Below, piece after piece: positions 63,694 to 64,000 of a stretch of DNA of 64,000 nucleotides. Every line of letters starts with the position of its first letter. The stretch's first letter is position 1. The stretch is taken from positions 18,840 through 82,839 of the forward strand of contig NZ_FNAM01000025.1 of the NCBI RefSeq assembly GCF_900101845.1, in the 5' to 3' direction. The DNA comes from Sporomusa acidovorans (GTDB lineage: Bacteria; Bacillota; Negativicutes; Sporomusales; Sporomusaceae). The notes beneath the pieces are model-generated. The model saw nothing but the letters and a program-made list of their open reading frames with translations, was not told where the DNA came from and did no database searches. The translations under genes and the position numbers were made by a program.

Positions 63694-64000
63694 TGTTCAT
63701 GAAAAATAAGTTATAAAAAAAGAGGAAAAAAGAGAGAAATAGAAAATATAAGGCAATGAGGTGAAGAAGATGGAAAATCTCATTGCGATATTAGAAAAAG
63801 TGTCAGATCCACGACAGGCATGGAAGATTAAACATAAGCTATCGGACATATTACTCATCTGTTTATTTGCAGTAACCTGTAATGCTAACAGTGCGCTAGA
63901 AATCTATGATTTCGCGGTTAGCCGAAAGCAATGGCTTAATACGATCCTTTCTTTGGAAAACGGTATACCAAGCCGTTTAACCTTTGCCAGAGTGCTGCAA
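63687..64000 (+). mobile_element. ISAs1 family insertion sequence, left part
   Basis: The likely left end CAGGGGATGTTCATG resembles the CAGGG-TGTTCA ends of this family. The transposase gene starts 83 bases inside, and the element continues past base 64000. It interrupts the WG-repeat gene. Confidence 0.75.
63770..64000 (+). CDS. ISAs1 family transposase, partial (5' end)
   Basis: The first 77 codons follow the DDE_Tnp_ISAs1 N-terminal pattern: SDPRQAWKIKHKLSDILLIC, DPR-x6-H-x-LxDIL, then LEIYDFAVSRKQWL and GIPSRLTFARVLQ. A ribosome site GAGGTGAAG precedes the ATG. The catalytic DDE residues lie beyond the window, so integrity cannot be judged. Confidence 0.9.
   Translation, partial: MENLIAILEKVSDPRQAWKIKHKLSDILLICLFAVTCNANSALEIYDFAVSRKQWLNTILSLENGIPSRLTFARVLQ

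Noticed and set aside
1..64000. CRISPR arrays, tRNA and rRNA genes
   Set aside because: No regularly spaced short repeats and no cloverleaf or rRNA-like sequence recognised by eye in any gap; a covariance search was not possible.

Overview
The window looks like a chromosomal segment of an anaerobic, Gram-negative-type Firmicute of the Negativicutes, most likely a Sporomusa or Pelosinus relative. This is inferred from the acoAB-acoX-acoC operon with its own lipA/lipB, the FapA, HD-GYP and zinc-ribbon genes of clostridial type, a selenium-linked purine fermentation locus, strong AGGAGG ribosome sites and a G+C content that looks mid-40s by eye (not computed). Nearly all large operons are on the minus strand.

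Bases 1-8842 hold an acetoin (2-oxoacid) dehydrogenase operon read leftwards: a Lin0512-family gene, acoA, acoB, acoX, acoC, an AhpD-like gene, lipA, a DUF6506 gene and lipB (cut by the left edge). It is driven by a -24/-12 sigma-54 promoter and preceded by the activator gene acoR. Bases 9140-17234 are household and envelope genes: a thioesterase, an amidase, a zinc-ribbon protein, DUF1294, secreted orphans, a FapA protein with a triplicated N-terminal module and an HD-GYP protein. A PLP aminotransferase follows.

Bases 18854-49771 form a very complete purine utilisation locus: guanine deaminase, adenine deaminase, three NCS2 purine permeases, hydA, XdhC, a three-subunit xanthine dehydrogenase, a MocA-ModE fusion protein, and the set ssnA, ygfK, fused xanthine dehydrogenase, carbamate kinase, ygeW, ygeY and ygeX, then a sigma-54 activator of YgeV type and yqeB. 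Inferred logic: adenine, guanine, hypoxanthine and urate are funnelled through xanthine or opened rings to 2,3-diaminopropionate. YgeX turns this into pyruvate and ammonia, and carbamoyl phosphate is cashed in as ATP by carbamate kinase. Three sigma-54 promoters of nearly identical sequence serve this locus. Two have three upstream TATCAAATTGATA-type palindromes in the same arrangement, which are probable binding sites of the YgeV-type activator. A purine aptamer with a guanine-type C in J3/1 lies between xdhC and a permease gene. Its terminator uses the aptamer's own strands, so it is predicted to switch expression ON.

Bases 50145-55199 carry a YciI protein, a truncated gluconate 5-dehydrogenase-like remnant, a chemoreceptor, two small proteins and a TPR protein. 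Bases 55252-63396 are a catabolic cluster (KdgT-type permease, MFS transporter, metallo-amidohydrolase, Fe-alcohol dehydrogenase, 2-hydroxyacid dehydrogenase, DapA-type aldolase) with a divergent GntR/FCD regulator and TGTATACA operators. The right edge is the 5' part of an ISAs1-type insertion sequence that interrupts a WG-repeat gene. No rRNA, tRNA or CRISPR array was recognised. Three copies of a palindromic intergenic repeat and two copies of an unidentified leader hairpin element are scattered through the minus-strand operons.
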